Shown here: positions 59,214-64,000 of the stretch, in pieces | Position numbering within the stretch: position 1 is the first letter of the stretch | How the letters are laid out: each line of letters begins with the position of its first letter | Assembly: GCA_964020085.1 (NCBI GenBank) | Contig: OZ026595.1 | Location: 9,890,516 to 9,954,515, forward strand | Direction: 5' to 3' | Source: Micromussa lordhowensis | Taxonomy: Eukaryota > Cnidaria > Anthozoa > Scleractinia > Lobophylliidae | Length of the DNA stretch: 64,000 nucleotides | Translations under genes and position numbers: made by a program | The notes under the pieces: generated by a model | Told to the model about the DNA's origin: nothing | The model's input: only the letters and a program-made list of their open reading frames with translations | Databases searched by the model: none

Positions 59214-60003
59214 GGATGTCCAATATCCAAGGGCACTATAAACCAAGGGCACATCAACCTATTAGCTGGAGTATGGCCGCCACCTTCCACGACTCTGTCA
59301 TTGCCGTCACCATCGCCGTCGTTGTTGTGCGTATGCGTCCACAAGCAATACCGCTAGCCATGGGTTTCCTTTTCTTTCCTATATGGGTATGGGGCTCCGC
59401 TCGTGCACCTTCGGTACACAGAAACTCCGCTATTAGCTCTGATTAAACATGACATGAGGTGGTTTAGGAGAGGAGGAGGAGGAGGAGGAGGAGGAGGATT
59501 TCCACCCTCCCTGGTACCCCTGGGAGGTTCAGTCCAGGTGTACTGGTTCACAAGGGTATAACCATTGTTCTTTCTTTGTTTAGGAGTCATTGGTTAGCTG
59601 TTGTGGATTGTTTGGCTCTTGTGAACCGGTATACGAGGACAGAACCCCCTGGGGAGGGGGTCCTTCCCACCGGCCTCATTCTGCACATTTTTTATGAACT
59701 AGGAAATAATAATATATTAGCTCAACGCCTAAGAAAACATAATTTTAGAGTTCAGAATATCTTTTTTTCAGTTTAACGCTTCATTGACAACTTCAAGATG
59801 CTTGAAATTATCTACGGAAGTTAGTCTATCGAAGTCTACGTATAAGCTCAAGCTTACTTTTCAATGGCTTGAACAGAGCCAGGAATAACCTCCCCACCTT
59901 CTTCACTACTGTTGTAAAGGACGCCAGTAATATCAATCAAAACTCCCTCAATTTTCCTACCAAGCCAGGGCGGTACTCCATCCGTTTCCTCTCCACTCGA
60001 CAT
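54892..60003 (-). CDS. LHPP: LHPP: phospholysine/phosphohistidine/pyrophosphate phosphatase
   Basis: HAD-superfamily phosphatase (subclass IIA cap); the vertebrate protein hydrolyses pyrophosphate and phosphohistidine/phospholysine bonds. Minus-strand exons: 60003-59858, 58341-58000, 56285-56222, 56012-55920, 55507-55416, 54982-54892. They join to 275 aa (human 270). HAD motif I is DITG with nucleophile Asp24; motif II Thr61 in FCTNE; motif III Lys196 in VGKP; motif IV GDD at 220-222. SNPNCVV-like and RYY...LDAGPYTKALE segments match LHPP rather than its paralogues HDHD2 or PGP. Start ATG at 60003 follows an upstream CTTGAAAG; divergent promoter shared with the PH gene. Introns 1 and 2 are repeat-rich. 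Confidence 0.93.
55711..55890. mobile_element. 180-bp MITE, TACTGTTGAACC ends, LHPP intron 4
   Basis: TACTGTTGAACC near 55711 and GGGTCCAACTGTA near 55878-55890 are imperfect inverses; body contains AATA-rich 'TTTGAAATA...' halves that also pair. End sequence resembles pogo/Tc1-type MITEs. Confidence 0.55.
56415..56490 (+). repeat. Hammerhead-like dispersed repeat, copy in LHPP intron 2
   Basis: CCTACTGAAGAAGGGCTAAGCA then GTGAAACAG, followed by TTTGACACTTTAAGAGCCTTTTGAG. The same order is at 60922-61000. CTGAAGA and GAAAC flank a short, here decayed, stem. Confidence 0.55.
56540..57350. mobile_element. 0.8-kb foldback element, AGGCCTAGGGCAAA ends
   Basis: AGGCCTAGGGCAAA at 56540 and TTTGCCCTAGGCCT ending at 57350 are inverse; pairing continues over TTGAATCTAAGTCG. 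Further inside, AAATAGGTGCA at the left pairs with TGCACCTATTT at the right. No coding frame. Confidence 0.75.
57866..57915 (+). repeat. Solo end of a CAACCTCGTTCCCAGG-type element
   Basis: CAACTTCATTCCCAGGGTCTC matches the left end of the hAT-like element at 4184 (CAACCTCGTTCCCAGGCTC). No partner end was found close by. Confidence 0.5.
58522..58595 (+). repeat. Dispersed repeat, GGGCTGGGTTGTTCAAA family, copy 3
   Basis: GAGCTCCTGGGCTGGGTTGT then TCAAAACCTGATTAAGCTAA, then AATTTTGATTTGAGTTTTG; inverse match to 10016-10099. Lies in LHPP intron 1. Confidence 0.7.
58650..58870. mobile_element. 221-bp MITE with about 68-bp arms, LHPP intron 1
   Basis: CTCAAGGTCCTCAAAATACA at 58650 is inverse to 58851-58870. 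The arms run on through CCAGGGGCTGCTAGTCGG to ATTTTTGGG with few mismatches. Confidence 0.8.
58974..59014. repeat. Telomere-like TTAGGG repeats inside an intron
   Basis: GGTTAGGGTTAGGTTAGCG followed by TTAAGGGTTAGGGTTAGG: four TTAGGG-like units with small errors. Confidence 0.75.
59465..59500. repeat. (GGA)n microsatellite
   Basis: About eleven GGA units, next to an inverted pair (GTGTACTGGTTCACAAG near 59537 with CTTGTGAACCGGTATAC near 59619). Confidence 0.85.
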
Positions 60004-60321
60004 CTTTCAAGCCGGTACGAGGACCGAGACATTGAATTTCCGAACGGGTCCGATCCCAATCCGAACCCAACATCGGACAACGAATGTTTCCGAAGAAAAC
60101 CGAAACTTTGACTCGGAGAATTTATTTACTTACGAAGGGTGCAGGAACGCTTATCAACTGTATTTCAGTTCGTGGAGTGTGCAGTTTTGCTCTGCAGATA
60201 AATCAGCCAGCTAACTTTGTTGTGGTTCACTGACATGATTGTTTGTGGTTAAGAGGTTTTCGCTTTAATTACAGTTTTGTACAAAGTTTCTTGCACACTG
60301 TGTTTCCCGCGCCTGGGCATC
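60004..60321. promoter_or_regulatory. Shared promoter region between LHPP and the PH gene
   Basis: Only 318 bp separate the two start codons, which face away from each other, so both 5' UTRs and both promoters must lie here, or one must start upstream of the other's ATG. GC content is higher than in neighbouring introns near 60020-60080 (GAACGGGTCCGATCC). No TATA box on either side. Function is inferred from arrangement. Confidence 0.6.
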
Positions 60322-63300
60322 ATGCCTCTTCGAGATTTACAGGGAAGATTTTGTGGAACACTTCATCGCAAAGAAGTGGATGGTCACTGGGATCGTTACT
60401 ACTTTGTTCTGGATGAGGACAAATGTTTGCTGCGATATTTTTCTCTCATCAACGCTCAGGTTAGCCAAGAATCTGCTCTGATTTGTCTTTCTTTACTATG
60501 CAAAACTCGAGATCAATTCAACACAAATAGTAATATTACCTAATTAGCACATTTTAAAATGTATGCACCAACACTTCCGTCTTCTTGGTGACAACGTATT
60601 TTCCTTTCGTATTAGCTTATGCTATTTTGCACAGCAAGTGTTCGAACAGAACATTTATATTTATCGGTGACTAACATGTGCGAGCGAAACAGGCTGTTTG
60701 CTGACAGGAAATAACTTGACGGGACTGTCAGGACACCATAAATGATAATAATATTGCCACTCGAGACGTTAGCTTAATTCTGTATTCTCTGTACAAATGA
60801 TCACTGCATTGGAAGCGATAGAAGAACCAGCTTTCAGAATTCACAAAGTTCTAATTTGAAATTGCAAGCAGGATTCTGCACTCATACTAATTACGGTTTA
60901 TCCTATCGCGTGGCTAAAATCACCTACTGAAGAAGGGCCAAGCCCGAAACGTTTAGGTCATTGTACCAAATTTGACACTTTTTAACGCTTTTCAGCCTTA
61001 TATACGGTTTATCCTGTTTGACAGATCTCTACAGGAAATTCTATCCCACTGTGCTGATAAGAATCAGTAGCCGTGAGCTTCTTTCGCAGAATTCTTTTAC
61101 CAATAGTTACCTTACGTAGTGACTTAAAACGTCCTTTGAACTGTACAAAGCTGAAGTTTGAGCATCACACTACATACAAATTGCTTCGTGAATACAATTA
61201 TAACAATGCAGTTACTTTAGTTGCTTCGAAACATGACCAGACTGCATATGTTATGTCTGATTTAATTAAGGTAATTAAAAATTTTAGTTTTGAGGCAATT
61301 GGAAGCTAATTAAGTTGTCTAAACAATGTCAATTTAAGCTATTGATTGCAGTGACCTAATGGAATGGTCAGCTCTTGGGGCAGAAAGATGAGGTAACGAG
61401 GTTGACCAGACACAGTTGTTCAGAAGCTGATAGAGACCTTAAGATACCCGGGTACGGGTACGGGTACGGGTACGGGTACGGGTCAGACCATATGCACTAG
61501 CATACGGGTAGACCACCGATTACCCCGGGAAAACGTGTAGCTTTTACGGGAAGGACACAATCACATGGTCATTTAATGAATTCAAAATGGCGCTAGCCGT
61601 ACCCGTGCGTGAAAATCGGGGTATCTTAAGGTGTCTATTATCCAGCAGATATGATACCACTGTGTATCAAAATCCTGATCAATACTCGGTCGACACTTGA
61701 TCGATGCTCGATTGACACTCGATTGACATCTTGATTGACACTCAATCAACAGTTAGTCAATAGTCGGTTGAGTGTCGGCCAACTCATATGCATTGATAGA
61801 AAATTAGTTTAGTGTTGTTTGAATGTAAACTGAGGTATCGATGGAGTGTCCATCAAGTATAGATCCAGTATTAATCAAGGGTCAATCGAGGGATTTGAGG
61901 AAATGATCAAGGGTATGGATTGACACTTATCCGCGGATGCCTTTAGTACACATGATCGGAAATAATCCCTATCTCTGCTGCTTAATCTCATGATACTGAA
62001 ACTAGGATAAGCTTCAATTTTCATGGGACACTTAGCCCTAAACAGACTACCAACATTTACATTAATCAGACTACTGTAATTACATACATTAGTATTAAAA
62101 CTGTTTGTAAAGTACCATTTGCAAAAACAATTTGGATCTTAAAATTTCAGATATTTAATTGAATTCAGACATTTAATTTTGGACAAAAATTTCAGACACA
62201 ATGATGAAACATAGCTAAAGTAAATTTACACCTAAAAAACAAGAATTAGACTGAAAAGAAAACTTTGAAAATGATAGTTTTACTGCACCCTTAAGGTTTT
62301 TAGAGATGTACTGGGGAACAAATTATTATAACTCCTTTCAAGCTGTTATGTATCTCAAGCTGTGTCTCAACTAGAGTTCACCTCATAAAGGAAACTAAAA
62401 GTTTGGGAGCTATTTAACAATTTTATTAATTATAGTTTTATACTGTAAATACTTTGGATGCTAAGAATTTCAGATGGTTTTATTTTCAGACACTTTTTTC
62501 TTCCGAAAATAAAATCGTCTGACTTTTTTGCAAGTAAAGTTAGTAGTGGAGTTTTAATCACTCGTTAAATGTTTCTGGATCTTGAGTAAATATAAATATT
62601 TACGGTAAATTGAACCTGTGAGATCTAGGAAACCTTTTTCACATGTTTGACAGTGGCCATGAATCACTTTATGCAACACATTGCTGGAACTCCTTTTGCA
62701 CATCCATCATGGGCCACCATGTGTGTAAACTTCTGATAGAGAGATGCGCCAATCTATGCAGTGGTTCTTGGTATTAGTCAGGGTTGCACTCAGTGGTGTC
62801 GCCTGAGCTGATCTGACACAAATTGAAATAATCACAACCATTTTGCTAATCATGTCGATGAGTGGCAGTGTGAGGGCTTTGCTCGTGATTTGTGTGTGAT
62901 TTTAATTTCTCTGCTCTTTGGTTACAGGAAGAATACTTGGATTGGGAGGATTACGAAGGTGAAATTAACATCAGGCTCATAACCAAGGTTTGACGTGTTA
63001 TTTTTTGTGAATTTTATATTGTGTCATTGACTTCTGACATATAGAAAAGCAGTAAATTCATATATGATCATGTTCAAATTTGTCATGATTTGTTTTGTCA
63101 AAATTTAGTCTGAACATTTTTTGTTATTCAATATTAGATTGAGGACAAATCAAAAACTGAGGACAAATCAAAGTATGATGAATATATCGGTATGTCTAAA
63201 TGTGTTTTGTAGCATAATAATAAAAATCAACTTCAGTGTTTGCTGCCTTCGAAACCTGAAGAAGTCAAAGTACATGTAGAAAAATAATTGAACTCTCATT

Positions 63301-63513
63301 CAGTTGATGCTAGACACAATTGTTCTCATTCTCCCAAAACTAATCAGTATTGTTCCACATTAGAATAGACATGACTAGTAAACTTATAAAGCTCAGGACG
63401 GTTCCATTCTCCCTATTTTAACAGAGATTCAAACATGTAATGAGAGGTTCTGTGTACGGGCAGACACGAGAGAAGGAACACAAGAATGGATAAGAACACT
63501 ACGCAATGCTGCT
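60322..63513 (+). CDS. PH-domain protein, 5' part (TAPP/PLEKHA-like)
   Basis: Exons: 60322-60459, 62928-62987, 63138-63189, 63425-63513, all in phase; the donor GTAAGT at 63514 shows that the gene continues beyond the window. It encodes a pleckstrin-homology domain from residue 1: strands GRFCGTLHRKE and WDRYYFVLD, ending in the diagnostic C-terminal Trp helix EWIRTLRNAA. Such domains bind phosphoinositides or proteins at membranes. An N-terminal PH domain beginning MP....Q.R.CG is like TAPP1/2 (PLEKHA1/2), but this is not enough to name the gene. Exon 3 contains an in-frame 18-bp duplication. ATG at 60322 is the first in frame. Confidence 0.8.
60922..61000 (+). repeat. Hammerhead-like dispersed repeat, copy in the PH gene
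   Basis: CTGAAGAAGGGCCAAGCCCG then AAAC at 60927-60950. GGGC pairs with GCCC; CTGAAGA differs by one base from the hammerhead core CTGATGA, and GAAAC follows the stem directly. TTTGACACTTTTTAACGC follows. Confidence 0.6.
61437..61631. mobile_element. 195-bp element with CCTTAAGATACCC ends and GGGTAC array
   Basis: CCTTAAGATACCC at 61437-61449 is the exact inverse of 61619-61631. Directly inside the left end are five perfect GGGTAC units (61450-61479) and a partial sixth. Confidence 0.8.
61670..61930. repeat. Degenerate ACTCGATTGAC minisatellite
   Basis: ATTGACACTCGATTGACA-like units with a step of about 10-18 bp, including ACTTGATCGATGCTCG and ACTCAATCAACAGTTAG; more diverged to the right. 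Confidence 0.7.
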
Positions 63514-63727
63514 GTAAGTGTCACAAATTAACGCAGCTGCATGCTAGCTCAAGCATAATGCCAGGTCGATCTTACAAATTCTCAGATACCTGGGTCTCAC
63601 TATACAGTAGAAGTTTGAAAGTAATGGTCCCCCAAAAAATTATGGCTCCACGGACGTTACATTTGAGGCCATTTTGTTTAATATACAATCTGCTTTGTTT
63701 CTGAGGGTAGTTAGTAACATACTTTTA

Positions 63728-63855
63728 TTATATGGCTAGCTCCGTGAGCAGGCAAGATGAACCAAATGCTGCAATGTGATTGGCTACCAGAGTGGGCAAG
63801 ACGGTGTTATCTTGCCTGCTCTGGACTACCTGCAAGAAAAATTTCCCTAAAAGCC
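63728..63855 (-). repeat. Dispersed repeat, AGGCAAGAT family, copy 2
   Basis: Inverse of 29900-30035: GAGCAGGCAAGAT, TGTGATTGGCTACCAGA, ATCTTGCCTGCTCTGG, GGACTACCTGCAAG. Contains its own short inverted repeat of AGGCAAGAT. Confidence 0.75.
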
Positions 63856-64000
63856 ACAAGATACTGGAGATTGAACGTGGACCGATGACCGCGGATGCCT
63901 TTAGTACACACGATCCGTTGATACTCCTAGTAGGCAGTTCATGTTAAATTTTAAAGAGTGACCTAATTTCTCTAGAGTTGATTTCTTGTTCAACTTAACT

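Overview
The window is eukaryotic nuclear DNA. Its genes are split by GT-AG introns, it is AT-rich, and it is packed with short inverted-repeat transposons, tRNA-derived SINEs and two non-LTR retrotransposons. The proteins are animal ones. The repeat style, with tRNA SINEs, Penelope-associated motifs and many TTAA or TA foldback elements, fits a cnidarian, most likely a stony coral or relative. That taxonomic placement is inference from recalled repeat families, not a database result.

Layout on the + strand. 1-1032: intron and last coding exon of an unidentified gene. 1911-6126: intergenic DNA with a 343-bp MITE, a degenerate repeat block and a 1.9-kb foldback element with an 8-bp target duplication. 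6355-12732: complete ornithine aminotransferase (OAT), 8 exons, 433 aa. 12733-19679: about 7 kb intergenic with microsatellites, GCGAGCA clusters and one uncertain ORF. 19680-39187: complete whirlin (WHRN), 13 exons, 950 aa, with the order HN-PDZ-PDZ-HN-PDZ. Its intron 8 holds a dead CR1/L2/Jockey-type LINE on the same strand. 39188-47691: repeat-rich intergenic DNA with an apparently intact L1/Tx1-type LINE on the - strand, flanked by an 11-bp target-site duplication and sitting inside a tRNA-SINE foldback. 47692-51975: complete farnesyltransferase/geranylgeranyltransferase-I alpha subunit (FNTA), 7 exons, 322 aa. 54892-60003 (-): complete LHPP, 6 exons, 275 aa, convergent with FNTA. 60322 onward: start of a PH-domain gene, head-to-head with LHPP across 318 bp and running off the window.

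The genes are ordinary housekeeping or scaffold genes and form no pathway or operon together. OAT is mitochondrial, FNTA prenylates cytosolic proteins, LHPP is a HAD phosphatase, and whirlin is a stereocilia or synapse scaffold. I found no gene-level novel system. The most interesting material is in the mobile DNA: a hammerhead-ribozyme-like motif in three dispersed repeats, the intact LINE with its target duplication, a 60-bp-arm hairpin just upstream of an FNTA exon, and several repeat families with copies on both strands. Exon boundaries come from reading GT/AG sites, frame continuity and remembered family sequences; no alignment was run.
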